The notes: generated from the letters alone by a model not told the origin. Counted from the first letter of the stretch, positions 8,556 to 18,244 are shown. The stretch: 64,000 nt of DNA from a bacterium (GCA_021832345.1 JAKBKY010000001.1:582385-646384); one strand, 5' to 3'. A program made the numbers and translations.

Positions 8556-8628
8556 GTTGGCTAGCCTGCCGCAAGGCTCCCGGCGGTGTCCATGAGAAAA
8601 CCCTCAAACGTTTCTCGCTGGAGCATCG

Positions 8629-10056
8629 ATGATGCCGGTATATGAACTCGGGCCGTTCCGCCTCGACGCGGAGCAACTGATCCTCTCGTTGGGTGGTGAG
8701 CCGCTCGCGCTTGGGCCGAAGGTCGTGCAGACGCTCCTGGTGCTCGTCGAACGCCCGGGCGAGGTGGTCGCCAAGCCTGCGCTCTTGGCGCGCGTGTGGC
8801 CTGAAGGCTACGTTGACGAGGCGAATCTCGCCCAGAATATCTACGTCTTGCGCAAGACTTTTCGCGCGCATTGGCGTGCCGATGCGATCGCGACCGTTCC
8901 TCGCCACGGCTATCGTTTCGTCGGCGCGGTTCGGCAGGTTGCTATCGCTGCGTCCCTGCCGCTCGCGGAGGGAGCGGTCGCGCATCGGCCTGTGCCTGCG
9001 CGTCTCTGGTCTCGCATGTACCTGCGCCTAGCGGTGGCGGGCGCGGTGCTCGTCGCGGTGGCCGGCATCGCGGCCGGCGCGCATGCATATACCGCTGCCG
9101 TGCCGCATCTCTCGGCGCACGGACGCCGGCTCTATCAGATCGGCCGATACTACTGGAGTCAACGGACTGCGGTAGGCGTTCGCAAGAGCCTGTCCTACTT
9201 CGCGCAGGTAGTCGATGCCGATCCAGGCGACGCGCGCGGCTACGCCGGTCTGGCTGCGGCCGACGCGATCATGGGGGACTACCACTATGGGAAGATCGCG
9301 CCGAAGGTCTACTTCGCGCGAGCGCAGGCGTACGCGCGCAAAGCGCTCGCACTGGATGCGGGCTGCGCGCAGGCCTATGCTGCTCTTGGACTGATCGACA
9401 TCGATACGCACCACCTGGCGCGCGGCGTGCGTACGCTGCGACGCGCGATCGCTCTCGATCCTCGCGACGGACCGGCGCACCAATGGTATGGCACGGCGTT
9501 GCTCCTGCGTGGCCATGTGGCCCGCGCCTTGCGGGAGCTCAAGACCGCCGCCGACATCGATCCTCTCTCGGTAGCGGCCACCGATTGGCTCTCGAGTGCG
9601 GCCTACTACGACCGTCGCTACGACCAAGCGATTGCCTATGCACGTCAGACGCTCGATCTCTCACCGCAGCGCGTCGATGCGTGGGCGGAGATCGGGCTTG
9701 CGTATGAAGCGCGGGGCAACATGGTGCACGCAATCGGCGCATTTCATACATTCGCGCACAAGTGCGCGTCGTGCCGGGCGGAGGCCGCAGCGCTGCTCGT
9801 TCCGGTCTACGTCGCCGGGCACCATCCCAAGCGCGCTCGCGCCGAGCTGCGCTATGCCGAGGGTCATCGCCGCGCGGTCTCCTCGGAGGATCTGGCGATC
9901 GCGCTGGCATCGTTGCATCGTCAGGCGGCAGCCTTAGCCGTCCTGCGGCATGCGCGCCCGACGATGCTCCGGGTGGACCTGGCGATCGATCCGCGCTTCG
10001 ACGTGTTGCGTCGCGATGCGGCGATCGTCGCGCTGACCAAGAGCTCCGCATCGTGA
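8629..10056 (+). CDS. CadC-like winged-helix regulator with TM helix and TPR repeats
   Basis: The 475-residue protein has three parts. Residues 1-100 form an OmpR/PhoB-type winged helix, with LGPKVVQTLLVLVERPGEVV, the recognition-helix region ANLAQNIYVLRKTF and the wing VPRHGYRFVG. One membrane helix spans about residues 128-150. The C-terminal part, presumably outside the membrane, is a tetratricopeptide array of at least six A/Y-rich helix pairs. It lacks a receiver domain, as in CadC/ToxR-like one-component sensors. Of two adjacent ATGs the first is used here. Its stop overlaps the GTG of the selenoprotein gene (GTGA), so the two are probably co-translated. Confidence 0.88.
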   Translation: MMPVYELGPFRLDAEQLILSLGGEPLALGPKVVQTLLVLVERPGEVVAKPALLARVWPEGYVDEANLAQNIYVLRKTFRAHWRADAIATVPRHGYRFVGAVRQVAIAASLPLAEGAVAHRPVPARLWSRMYLRLAVAGAVLVAVAGIAAGAHAYTAAVPHLSAHGRRLYQIGRYYWSQRTAVGVRKSLSYFAQVVDADPGDARGYAGLAAADAIMGDYHYGKIAPKVYFARAQAYARKALALDAGCAQAYAALGLIDIDTHHLARGVRTLRRAIALDPRDGPAHQWYGTALLLRGHVARALRELKTAADIDPLSVAATDWLSSAAYYDRRYDQAIAYARQTLDLSPQRVDAWAEIGLAYEARGNMVHAIGAFHTFAHKCASCRAEAAALLVPVYVAGHHPKRARAELRYAEGHRRAVSSEDLAIALASLHRQAAALAVLRHARPTMLRVDLAIDPRFDVLRRDAAIVALTKSSAS

Positions 10057-10532
10057 GCGATCACGAGCGCGCGCTCTGCGCGGCGTTGGCCCAGCGTCCG
10101 CAGATCGCGCGTACCCTCGTTGCCCATCTTGCGTCGATCTTCGACGCCGGAACGGTTGCGCGCCGGACGAAGGAGTTGTGCGCGGTGATGGTCGCGCGCT
10201 TGAACGCCTGTACCTATTGAGGGGCCATGCATGACGCCTCGGCGAGGCGTCTCGGGGTGGATGACACAACGCTCGATGCGCTGGCCGATTATGCGCGTGA
10301 CCCGAGCTTTACGCCGCGTGAACGCGCGGCCTTAGCGGCATCGGTGGCGCTCACCCGCGAGCCGCGAGCGCTGCCGCCGGCCGTGCGCTGCGAGCTTGAA
10401 GCCCACTACGACGAGGGTGAGATCGTCGAACTGGTCAGCCTCATCGCCGCGATGAACGCCCTGACTCGCCTGAGCAATGTGCTCGGCGTCGAACCTAAGG
10501 GCACCTCGATAAATCCGGGCACTCGTCTTTGA
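10053..10532 (+). CDS. AhpD-like peroxidase-fold protein, predicted selenoprotein (Sec56)
   Basis: Read through an in-frame TGA at 10218-10220, the frame from GTG 10053 gives one 159-residue AhpD/carboxymuconolactone-decarboxylase protein. The helix before the TGA ends RLNACTY; TGA and GAMH follow, so the redox motif is C-T-Y-U-x-x-x-H, exactly where AhpD proteins have CxxC...H. Downstream helices (SFTPRERAALAASVALT, then EIVELVSLIAAMNALTRL) match the family, and the reading frame is unbroken on both sides. A hairpin at SECIS spacing follows the UGA. It is coupled to the TPR regulator by a GTGA overlap. The alternative, a frameshift-free nonsense pseudogene, is less likely because of the hairpin and the exact Cys position. 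Confidence 0.85.
10233..10251 (+). promoter_or_regulatory. Putative bacterial SECIS hairpin for the AhpD-like gene
   Basis: A perfect 7-bp stem, GACGCCT (10233-10239) with AGGCGTC (10245-10251), closes a 5-nt loop CGGCG. The loop starts 20 bases after the UGA and has a G among its first two bases, within known limits for bacterial SECIS elements. Function requires SelB, which is not in this window. Confidence 0.7.
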
Positions 10533-10659
10533 CCCCCGGGAAACGCATCTGCTTCGTCGGGTGCTCAGTCACAGATCACGCTGTATATGCTCCCTCGCAT
10601 CCTCCTCGCATCTGCCTTCCCCGACGGCCAAAACCAAGCACCCGGAGATCGAGGTGCCC

Positions 10660-12093
10660 TTAACTCCGAGCCGCCGCTCGCGCCAGCGCCCGTTCGGTTG
10701 TAACCACTCGCGTTGCGCTCACCCAGTCGTGCAGGAGCGTGCGTCGCCACACGAAGCTGACCAGAGCGATCGGCAGCCAAAAGACGGCGGCAAAGAGGTA
10801 ACGCCAAAAACTCTGCAGCGCATTTGGCCGTTCGAAGTTTAATCCGACGACGCGGATGCCGACGATCGTCATCCCGAAGCTTTGCCCGGCGAGCGTTACG
10901 AGGATCGCCAGATACAGCGTGAGGGCGACAAGAAGGGCGATGCGCCGAAACGCGCGCAGCCAACGCACGGGAGAGAGAGAGACCAAGCCCTTCGAGGTGT
11001 GGACTGCCGGGCCGTCTTTGGTCACGGTGAATGGGCCAAGCGAGGTAGCGGTCTTTGTGTTCCCACCGGGGTTGCGTGTCTTTGGAGCAGCAGTGCGTGA
11101 ATGGAGAACGATGGAGGCGTCTTGATCCCGGGTCATCTGGACACCGAAATGCACGCCCGATACGCCGAAGATCGACGAGATCAGCGCAAAGTCGATGGCA
11201 AAGGCGGCAAAGCGTCGCCACCAGCCCGCGCAGTCCCGAGGCTGCACGCTCAGCGTTGTGCCGGTTGGTAAGGACGGCGGCTCTTCCGGCTTCTCTTTGA
11301 GAAACCAGGCTTGCGCGATCTCGAAGAGACTGGTTTGCAGAAAGGCGCGCAAGGCGGCGATGCGGACCGTGGCGTAGGGCTCGGCGCCAAGCCACGTTCC
11401 GAACCGGAAGACGGCATCGTTCTCAAGTTCGCGGCCTTGTTCTGCGAAGACCGTGTAATCGATGCGCCGTCCGAATTCGTGAAAGGAGCTGACGGCGATG
11501 GCGCGGATGGCCGCATCGATCGAGCCGCAGCAGAGCAGCCCTATGCGATCGCAGGTGATCGCGCATCGTCGCAGCCACGCGCCGAAGATCACGGCGATGA
11601 TGGGATTCTCGTTGCCGCCTACGCTGAGCAGTGAGAGGAACGGCGTGTGGCCGGCTGCGATATGGCCGAGTTCTCGACCGATCATAAACGCCAGCTCGTC
11701 GTCTGCGAACGTCTCGATCCAGTGACTGGAGACGACGAGCGCATAGGGTTCGCCGAAGCCGAGTGCCGCTACCGGCACGAAGTTGTCCTCGCGCACGAAG
11801 ACGAGAGGCAGAGGGATCTCGAGTGCCGCGCAGGCGCGTTTGACGATCGCAAAGACCCGCGGATACTGCGCCTCATGGGCCATCACGCTGGTGCCCAGGA
11901 GCCGCCCGCGCGCCAGCGTCACGTAGAGCATCGCCAGCACTATGAAGAGCGCGACTTGGGAGGCGCCGATAGACTCGTGCAACGCATAGCCGACGATGAG
12001 CAGCGCCGGAGGGACGAACGGCAAGGTCAACCAAAACGCCAGCCGCTCGGTGCGGTCCCGCAGCGACGTTCTGCCGGTAAAGAGCGGGCTCAT
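10660..12093 (-). CDS. M48-like metallopeptidase domain fused to RDD membrane domain, zinc motif altered
   Basis: The 477-residue protein has two membrane helices at residues 20-65, then an M48-like region. At residues 140-144 the expected HExxH zinc motif reads RELGH, so the first ligand histidine is replaced by arginine, although the downstream ELENDA segment that normally gives the third ligand is kept. The C-terminal part (about 280-470) is an RDD-type domain, with WWRRFAAFAIDFALISS and the late GMTIVGIRVVGLNFERP. It is probably a catalytically dead membrane protein. It is divergent from nadA, 229 bases away; that gap contains an inverted repeat GGCTGGA/TCCAGCC at about 12229-12262 of unknown use. 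Confidence 0.8.
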   Translation of the reverse strand: MSPLFTGRTSLRDRTERLAFWLTLPFVPPALLIVGYALHESIGASQVALFIVLAMLYVTLARGRLLGTSVMAHEAQYPRVFAIVKRACAALEIPLPLVFVREDNFVPVAALGFGEPYALVVSSHWIETFADDELAFMIGRELGHIAAGHTPFLSLLSVGGNENPIIAVIFGAWLRRCAITCDRIGLLCCGSIDAAIRAIAVSSFHEFGRRIDYTVFAEQGRELENDAVFRFGTWLGAEPYATVRIAALRAFLQTSLFEIAQAWFLKEKPEEPPSLPTGTTLSVQPRDCAGWWRRFAAFAIDFALISSIFGVSGVHFGVQMTRDQDASIVLHSRTAAPKTRNPGGNTKTATSLGPFTVTKDGPAVHTSKGLVSLSPVRWLRAFRRIALLVALTLYLAILVTLAGQSFGMTIVGIRVVGLNFERPNALQSFWRYLFAAVFWLPIALVSFVWRRTLLHDWVSATRVVTTERALARAAARS

Positions 12094-12322
12094 CGTCGGC
12101 TCATCGCACCCTCGTCCGCGTTCTTCCTGCCCAAGTCCGACAGACTTCTAGAATCCGTTGCTTGCTCCCGGCATCGTGCCGCCGGAGTCTCACACGCATT
12201 CGAGCGGCTTGTAGGTCGGCGGTCGCGATTGGCTGGAGGTGACGCCGGGCGCATCCAGCCCTGAGCTTCATGGGTCGTAGGAGGTGCGAAGGAGCTCCAG
12301 CCGCAAGACGGATTGACGAGCG

Positions 12323-13363
12323 ATGAGCGTTACCGACTTTTCCTACACCCCGGACGTCGAAGCCGAGACCACCCCGATCTTCGAGCGCGTTGAGCGCGTG
12401 ATTCCGCGCGTCGAATGGCCCCTGCATGGCCCCTATGTCGCCGCCATCAATCGTCTCAAGCGCGAACGCAACGCGGTGATCCTGGCGCATAACTACCAGG
12501 TCCCGGAGATCTTCCACACGGTGGCCGATATCGTCGGCGACTCGCTTGCTCTCGCCATCGAAGCAGCCAAGACCGATGCCGACGTCATCGTGCTCTGCGG
12601 CGTCCACTTCATGGCGGAGACTGCGAAGCTCGTCAATCCCGGGAAGACGGTGCTGGTTCCGGATCTGTTGGCCGGCTGTTCGCTCGCCGACTCCATCACG
12701 GCTGCCGACGTGCGGCTCATGCGTCAGCGCTACCCCGGCGTTCCGGTCGTGACGTATGTGAACACGTCGGCAGAGGTGAAGGCGGAATCCGACATTTGCG
12801 TGACCAGCGGCAACGCCGTGAAGATCGTCGAAGCGCTCGGTGTTCCGCGAGTCATCTTTCTCCCCGATGAGTATCTGGCGAAGTACGTCGCTTCGCAGAC
12901 GCAGGTCGAGATCATCGCCTGGAAGGGCCACTGCGAAGTGCACGAGCGCTTTAGCGGTGACGATCTGCGCCGCTTCCGGCAGAGCGATCCGCGCGTGAAG
13001 ATCCTCGCGCACCCGGAGTGCCCTCCGGATGTTCTGGCAGAGGCCGATTACGTGGGCTCCACGCAAGGCATGTCGCGCTACGTTGGAACCTTGGCGGCGG
13101 ATCATGAGAACGAACCGGCGCAGCCGGTTCCGCGTGTCGTGATGATCACCGAGTGTTCGATGGCCGATAACGTTGCGGGGCAGTATCCGAGCGTCGACTT
13201 CGTGCGCCCATGCAACCTCTGTCCGCACATGAAGCGCAACACGCTGCCGAAGATTCTGCATAGCCTCCAGGCGATGGAGTACGAAGTCACGGTTGCGCCC
13301 GAGATCGCGCAGGCCGCTCGCCGCTCCGTGGACCGCATGTTGGAGCTCTCCCGTGGAGCGTAG
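12323..13363 (+). CDS. nadA: Quinolinate synthase
   Basis: NadA condenses iminoaspartate with dihydroxyacetone phosphate to quinolinate using a [4Fe-4S] cluster, in the cytoplasm. The 346-residue protein shows the triplicated fold: [13 protein letters not shown] at the first domain, [13 protein letters not shown] with its cluster-type cysteine, [13 protein letters not shown], then HPECPPDVL and [15 protein letters not shown] in the third domain. The Cys residues in the first, second and third domains fit the three cluster ligands. Its end overlaps nadB by 11 bases; together with nadC it forms a complete de novo NAD operon. Confidence 0.98.
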   Translation: MSVTDFSYTPDVEAETTPIFERVERVIPRVEWPLHGPYVAAINRLKRERNAVILAHNYQVPEIFHTVADIVGDSLALAIEAAKTDADVIVLCGVHFMAETAKLVNPGKTVLVPDLLAGCSLADSITAADVRLMRQRYPGVPVVTYVNTSAEVKAESDICVTSGNAVKIVEALGVPRVIFLPDEYLAKYVASQTQVEIIAWKGHCEVHERFSGDDLRRFRQSDPRVKILAHPECPPDVLAEADYVGSTQGMSRYVGTLAADHENEPAQPVPRVVMITECSMADNVAGQYPSVDFVRPCNLCPHMKRNTLPKILHSLQAMEYEVTVAPEIAQAARRSVDRMLELSRGA

Positions 13364-14873
13364 CGATGTGCTGGTCGTCGGCGCCGGCATCGCCGGCCTG
13401 ATGGCTGCGCTCAAGCTCGCGCCGATGCGCGTCACGGTTCTCTGCAAGGCACGCCTCGGAACCGGAGCCGCTACCGACTGGGCCCAAGGCGGCATCGCCG
13501 CCGCGATGGGCTCCGATGACTCCCCCCTGCTGCACGCGCAGGATACGCATCGTGCCGGAGGGGGGCTCACCGACGATGCCATCGTGGAGATTCTCACGCG
13601 CGATGCGCCGGCTCGCATCGAGGAGCTCCTCGAACTCGGCGCGCACTTCGATCGCGATGACGCGGGCGAACTCATCCTGGGTCGTGAAGCGGCGCACGCG
13701 CGTCGCCGCATCGTCAAGGCCGGCGGCGATGCCACCGGGCACGAGATCCTCAAGACCTTGGCGCGCGCGGTTCGCACGCATCCGCACATCAGCATCGTCG
13801 AAGAGGTCAGCGCCGAAGATCTGTGGGTTGAGAACGGCCGTGTGCTCGGCGTTGTGGTGCGTCTGCCCTCCGGCAAGACGCGAGAGTTTCGAGCCGATGC
13901 GACGATTTTAGCGACCGGCGGAATCGGACGCGTCTATCGCTTTACCACCAATCCGCCCCAAGCCACAGGCGACGGCATCGCGATGGCGGCTCGTGCCGGA
14001 GCGGTCCTCGCCGACATGGAGTTCGTGCAGTTTCACCCGACGGCGTTGGCGGTCGGTCGCGATCCGATGCCGCTGGTTACCGAGGCTCTTCGCGGCGAAG
14101 GCGCAACGCTCGTGAACGATCTCGGCGAACGATTCATGTGCGATGTGCATCCCGATGCAGAGTTAGCGCCGCGCGACGTCGTCGCGCGTGCGATCTTCGC
14201 GCAGATGCGCGCAGGCCGTACCGTCGGCTTGGATGCCCGTAAAGCCATCGGGGAGGCGATCGCGACGCACTTCCCCACCGTCTTCGCGAGCTGCATGGAG
14301 GCGGGCATCGATCCCCGCGTGCAGACGATGCCGGTTGCTCCCGCAGCGCACTACCACATGGGGGGGATCGCCGTCGACGAGTGGGGGCGCTCCTCGCTCT
14401 TGCGCCTGTGGGTCTGCGGCGAAACGAGCGCCAGCGGCGCTCATGGAGCCAATCGCTTGGCAAGCAACTCGCTCCTCGAAGCGCTGGTCTATGCCACGCG
14501 CGTTGCTGCCGACGTGCATGGTGCCCTGCCGCCGGCGCGCGATCCCGCTCGACGAATCGTGGCGCCGGCGCTGAGCGCACCGCCGGACCAGATTCAAGCG
14601 CTGCATGATCTGCGTCACCTCATGTACGCCAACGTCGGCCTGGAGCGAGACGCCGAAGGGTTGCAATCTGCGATCGCGCGGATCGAGCAGCTCGATGCCG
14701 TACATCGCAACGAGTATGGCGACTTGCGCAATCTGCTCGTCGTGGCGCGGCTGGTTGCCGAAGCCGCACTCGAGCGGCGCGAGAGCCGAGGAAGCCACTA
14801 CCGCACCGACCATCCGATCGCCGATGACGCCTATGCGAAGCGCTCCTTTACCCGGCTGCGCGTCGTTGCGTGA
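13353..14873 (+). CDS. nadB: L-aspartate oxidase
   Basis: NadB is the FAD enzyme that oxidises L-aspartate to iminoaspartate, the substrate of NadA. From GTG 13353 the 506-residue protein begins with the dinucleotide fold [15 protein letters not shown]. The FAD/substrate features [43 protein letters not shown] and [20 protein letters not shown] follow, then the helical C-terminal domain. GTG 13353 is chosen because the Rossmann strand starts four residues later; it overlaps the end of nadA, indicating coupling. Confidence 0.97.
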   Translation: MERSDVLVVGAGIAGLMAALKLAPMRVTVLCKARLGTGAATDWAQGGIAAAMGSDDSPLLHAQDTHRAGGGLTDDAIVEILTRDAPARIEELLELGAHFDRDDAGELILGREAAHARRRIVKAGGDATGHEILKTLARAVRTHPHISIVEEVSAEDLWVENGRVLGVVVRLPSGKTREFRADATILATGGIGRVYRFTTNPPQATGDGIAMAARAGAVLADMEFVQFHPTALAVGRDPMPLVTEALRGEGATLVNDLGERFMCDVHPDAELAPRDVVARAIFAQMRAGRTVGLDARKAIGEAIATHFPTVFASCMEAGIDPRVQTMPVAPAAHYHMGGIAVDEWGRSSLLRLWVCGETSASGAHGANRLASNSLLEALVYATRVAADVHGALPPARDPARRIVAPALSAPPDQIQALHDLRHLMYANVGLERDAEGLQSAIARIEQLDAVHRNEYGDLRNLLVVARLVAEAALERRESRGSHYRTDHPIADDAYAKRSFTRLRVVA

Positions 14874-15711
14874 GCCCGGCAGGCTCATCGTCGAGCCGCT
14901 CGTTCGCAGCGCGTTGCTGGAGGATCTCGCCCATGGCGGCGATCTGACGACCGATGCGCTCGTGGCACCGGATCGGCAAGCGCGCGCCGAACTGGTGGCC
15001 CGCAGTGCGGGCGTCGTCGCCGGCCTGCGCGCCTGCCTGCTGGCTTTCGAGCTGCTCGATCCCGCGGTTCGCGTGGATGTCGCGCTTGCCGATGGGCGGC
15101 CGATTGCGGCGGGAGACGGCATCGCGACGATCAGCGGCCCGGCGGCAGCCATCCTCACGGGCGAACGGACGGCGCTCAATCTGCTCGGGCGGCTCAGCGG
15201 CATCGCGACGGCGACTCGGCAGCTTGTGGATCTGGTGGCGCCCTACGGGGCGCACGTTGTCGACACGCGCAAGACCACGCCGGGGTTACGCGCGCTGGAA
15301 AAGTATGCGGTGCGTTGCGGGGGCGGCAGCAATCATCGCTTTGGTCTCGACGATGCGGTCTTGATTAAAGACAATCACCTTGCGCTCGCGGGGTCGATTG
15401 CCGACGCAGTCGCGCGCGTGCGTGCGAGCGTCGGGCATCTCGTCAAGGTGGAGATCGAAGTCGATACGATCGAGCAGTTGCGCCAGGCGTTAGAGACGCC
15501 CATTGATGCGGTGCTCTTGGACAACATGCCGCCTCCCATGCTCGCCCAAGCGGTGCAGTTGGTTGCCGGGCGCGTCATCACGGAGGCCAGCGGCGGCGTA
15601 CGCCCTGAGACCATCGTGGAGATCGCGCGCAGCGGCGTCGATCTGATCTCCGTCGGCTGGCTCACCCATGGCGCGCCGTCGCTGGACATCGGTCTGGATA
15701 TCGTGCTCTAG
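14866..15711 (+). CDS. nadC: Nicotinate-nucleotide pyrophosphorylase (carboxylating)
   Basis: NadC turns quinolinate and PRPP into nicotinate mononucleotide. The product contains LLEDLAHGGDLTTDAL, the conserved ERTALNLLGRLSGIAT, the DTRKTTPGLRALEKYAVRCG lysine/arginine cluster, IKDNHL, KVEIEVDT and ITEASGGVRPETI. TTG 14866 gives a 281-residue protein of usual length, overlapping nadB by eight bases; ATG 14833 is an alternative that adds 11 residues. It is the third gene of the nadABC operon. Confidence 0.95.
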   Translation: MREPGRLIVEPLVRSALLEDLAHGGDLTTDALVAPDRQARAELVARSAGVVAGLRACLLAFELLDPAVRVDVALADGRPIAAGDGIATISGPAAAILTGERTALNLLGRLSGIATATRQLVDLVAPYGAHVVDTRKTTPGLRALEKYAVRCGGGSNHRFGLDDAVLIKDNHLALAGSIADAVARVRASVGHLVKVEIEVDTIEQLRQALETPIDAVLLDNMPPPMLAQAVQLVAGRVITEASGGVRPETIVEIARSGVDLISVGWLTHGAPSLDIGLDIVL

Positions 15712-15721
15712 CGGGTTCCTC

Positions 15722-16093
15722 CTAGCGGAAAGAGAGCAGTTCGATCGCGACGATGGCGCCGATGAACGCCACGACGATGGACCCGACATAGGCCACGAAC
15801 TGCGGCATCGCCAGCGTTCGCTCTTGGCGCATGGCGCGATCCGACGAGGCATAGCGCCACGATCCAAAGATGGCGATGACGATCCCAAAGCTCGCCATCA
15901 CCGTGCCGAATGCCGCGGAGAGGTGCGTGCTGGGGACGGCGACGTGCGCGATCTTCGATATTTCGGTGGCAAAGAGCGAGAATCGGGCGATCACGAACCC
16001 AAACGCGATGAACGCCAGGGACGTGCGTATATACGCGAGATAGGTTCGTTCGTTGGCAAAGGCATCGGCCGGCCGCATTCCGTTGTCGCTCAT
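15722..16093 (-). CDS. DUF202 / YidH-family membrane protein
   Basis: The 123-residue protein begins with the family signature NERTYLAYIRTSLAFIAFGF, followed by a second helix (SAAFGTVMASFGIVIAIFGSWRY) and a third at the C-terminus, so three membrane segments are expected. DUF202 proteins are small inner-membrane proteins of unknown function, and this length is normal. It is convergent with nadC, ten bases apart. Confidence 0.88.
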   Translation of the reverse strand: MSDNGMRPADAFANERTYLAYIRTSLAFIAFGFVIARFSLFATEISKIAHVAVPSTHLSAAFGTVMASFGIVIAIFGSWRYASSDRAMRQERTLAMPQFVAYVGSIVVAFIGAIVAIELLSFR

Positions 16094-16173
16094 GCACTGG
16101 GGGTTTGCCGCCTGCGCGCCCGCTTCCCGGGCTGCCGGGATCAGGCGCTGCCGGGTCGAAGCCCTACGGCCTC

Positions 16174-17604
16174 ATGGATACGCGTGAACGCCTCGCCGTC
16201 CCCAAGCGCGCCGGCCACGACACGGAAGTGCCTGCGAAACTGATCGACTTCATGTCGCAGGGATGGCTTGCGGCCACGCCCGGTGAGCCTGCCCATCCGC
16301 AGATCGAACGCCTGCGCGCCAGGCGTCACGCGCTCTCCGCCGCGTTCCCGGGTGAGTGGCTCATCGTCCCGGCCGGGCAAGAGCAGCCGCGGGCTAACGA
16401 CACCAACTTCCGCTTTCGGCCGAGCAGCGACTTCGCATATCTGATGGGCGGCGGCGAACCGGGCGCGCTCTTGGTCTTTGAGCCGCTCGGAAACGGTCAC
16501 CGTGCGACGGTCTATGTGCCGGCGCACAATCGCGGAACCCCGGCGTTCTTCACCGATCGCGTCTACGGCGAGCTTTGGGTTGGCCGCCATCGCGGCGTCG
16601 AGGAGAGCTGCAGCTACTTCGGCGTGGAAGAGGCCCGCCCGCTGGACGAGGTCGATGCGCTCCTGGTGGAGTTGGGGCAGCGCCCGGGGGTGCGCCTGGT
16701 GCGTGGACACCATCGTGCCATCGACGCGGCGCTCGCCGTGCATCCGGGCGACGGCGAGCTCTCCACCTGGCTTTCCGAGGCGCGTTTCATCAAAGACGAG
16801 TACGAACTCGATGAGTTACGCAAAGCCGTTGCCATCACCAAACGCGGCTTCGAAGACGTGCTGCGGATCCTTCCGCACGCCCGCAGCGAACGAGAGATCG
16901 AGGCCGCCTTCTGGAGCCGTGCGCGCATCGAAGCAAACGATGTCGGCTATCTGACGATTGCCGCAGCCGGAGAGCATGCCTGTACGCTGCACTGGAATCG
17001 CAACGACGGGGAGATGCGGCCCGGCGGGCTCCTGCTGCTCGATGCCGGTGTGGAGTGTGATTCGCTCTACACTGCAGATGTTACGAGAACGCTCCCGATC
17101 TCGGGCCGCTTCACGCCGGAGCAGCGCACGGTCTACGATCTCGTCTTGCAGGCGCAGCACGCCGGTTTCGAGGCCGTGCGGCCGGGCAACGACTTCTTGG
17201 AGCCCAATCGCCGCGCGATGCGCGTGCTGACCGAAGGCTTGATCGAACTGGGCATTCTGCAGTGCTCGGTTGAGGAGGCGCTCGATCCCGAGCGGCAGTT
17301 CTATCGGCGCTACACGCTGCACAACGTCAGCCATATGCTCGGCCTCGATGTGCACGATTGTGCGAACGCTCGCTCCGAAACATATCGTTACGGCACGCTA
17401 CGCACCGGCATGGTGCTGACCGTCGAACCCGGCCTCTACTTTCAGCCGGACGATGCAACCGTGCCGCAGCGTTTCCGCGGCATCGGCGTACGTATCGAGG
17501 ACGACGTGCTGGTCACCGCCGACGGTTACGAGAACCTCTCGGCGAGCCTCCCGTCACGCGCCGGCGATGTCGAGCGCTGGTGCGCCGACATCGCCGGCGT
17601 GTGA
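16174..17604 (+). CDS. pepP: Xaa-Pro aminopeptidase (M24B)
   Basis: The protein removes N-terminal residues preceding proline, using two metal ions. From ATG 16174 it has 476 residues, usual for the PepP group. An N-terminal creatinase-like domain (FRPSSDFAYLMGGGEPGALL) precedes the pita-bread domain. Metal ligands are visible as LLLLDAGVECDSLYTADVTRT (two Asp), HNVSHMLGLDVHD (His), TVEPGLYF (Glu) and GVRIEDDVLV (Glu). The start is uncertain, as ATG 16252 would also keep the core. The gene ends seven bases before the second inverted-repeat element. Confidence 0.93.
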   Translation: MDTRERLAVPKRAGHDTEVPAKLIDFMSQGWLAATPGEPAHPQIERLRARRHALSAAFPGEWLIVPAGQEQPRANDTNFRFRPSSDFAYLMGGGEPGALLVFEPLGNGHRATVYVPAHNRGTPAFFTDRVYGELWVGRHRGVEESCSYFGVEEARPLDEVDALLVELGQRPGVRLVRGHHRAIDAALAVHPGDGELSTWLSEARFIKDEYELDELRKAVAITKRGFEDVLRILPHARSEREIEAAFWSRARIEANDVGYLTIAAAGEHACTLHWNRNDGEMRPGGLLLLDAGVECDSLYTADVTRTLPISGRFTPEQRTVYDLVLQAQHAGFEAVRPGNDFLEPNRRAMRVLTEGLIELGILQCSVEEALDPERQFYRRYTLHNVSHMLGLDVHDCANARSETYRYGTLRTGMVLTVEPGLYFQPDDATVPQRFRGIGVRIEDDVLVTADGYENLSASLPSRAGDVERWCADIAGV

Positions 17605-17610
17605 ACGCGC

Positions 17611-17779
17611 CTAGGAGACTGTCGGAGTTCAGCACGTGTCCGTCTTTCGGCCGCCTTTTGCCCGAATACTTCGTTGCTCATCAGTCACGAAGCTACGGCT
17701 TCGCTCCTTCTTCGCGCCTCGTCTCCGAACAAAATTCGGCGCCAAATCCGAAAACGGCTCAACTCCGACAGCCTCCTAG
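17611..17779 (-). repeat. Inverted-repeat element copy 2 (169 bp)
   Basis: The ends are CTAGGAGACTGTCGGAGTT (17611-17629) and AACTCCGACAGCCTCCTAG (17761-17779), paired except for one position. The 39-nt core at 17669-17707 is identical to the complement of the copy 1 core. It lies between the convergent ends of pepP and a small membrane-protein gene, and its CTAG supplies that gene's TAG stop. No coding function is visible. Confidence 0.9.
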
Positions 17780-18042
17780 CTCCCGCGTTCGGCAGGCGGC
17801 GTGGTCACGCCACGTTGGACGGGCCATTCGCTGAATGCAAGGATCAAGAGCACGATGAGATTCCCAATGCCGGGAATCAGGTTGAGCAGGGCGAGCGGCC
17901 CCTGAAGGCCCGCTTTGTCGAGAATGCGCCAATAGAGCCAGATAAAGAAGACGACGACGGCCAGGATGACGAGCATCCACACGAGCATGAGACCGCCGAA
18001 GAGACCCGCAGCGGCAGATGCCGCACCCGAAGAGTTATCCAT
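17776..18042 (-). CDS. Small integral membrane protein
   Basis: From ATG 18042 (MDNSSGAASAAAGLFGG) the product has 88 residues. A long hydrophobic helix (LMLVWMLVILAVVVFFIWLYW) is followed by an amphipathic stretch with GPLALLNLIPGIGNLIVLLILAF, a second membrane segment, and a short polar tail. The pattern LNLIPGIGNLI is common in small DUF805- or TM2-like proteins, but I cannot assign a family. An upstream in-frame ATG (18099) is less likely. The stop codon lies within the end of the adjacent repeat. Confidence 0.65.
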   Translation of the reverse strand: MDNSSGAASAAAGLFGGLMLVWMLVILAVVVFFIWLYWRILDKAGLQGPLALLNLIPGIGNLIVLLILAFSEWPVQRGVTTPPAERGS

Positions 18043-18244
18043 GGGGACCTCCGAATTGGGCGAGCAATATGAGCTAAGGTTGTCCTTGCCGGGTGGCACT
18101 CCTGCGCGGGGCCGGAGGTTGCTCTTCTCGCGTGTGGAAGCGTCGTTGTGGAGTCTGCGGATCTCTGCGGCACGCGGTTTTGCTTGTGTCGATGCTGCCG
18201 GTTGCGTGGAACTTGTGCGCTACTTCTCAAGAGGGTTATCTCTG

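Noticed and set aside
6978-8564. A 528-codon open frame on the plus strand opposite the DUF5916-type gene
   Set aside because: The minus-strand product has a signal peptide and family motifs; the plus-strand product has neither and mirrors the codon pattern of the real gene.
12094-12322. An NAD-sensing riboswitch upstream of nadA
   Set aside because: An inverted repeat GGCTGGA/TCCAGCC is present but the conserved NAD+-I (nadA motif) sequence is not seen.
12101-13876. A 591-codon open frame on the minus strand across nadA and nadB
   Set aside because: It is opposite two unmistakable genes, its product is Arg/Ala/Ser-rich with no family motif, and long antisense frames are expected in DNA this GC-rich.
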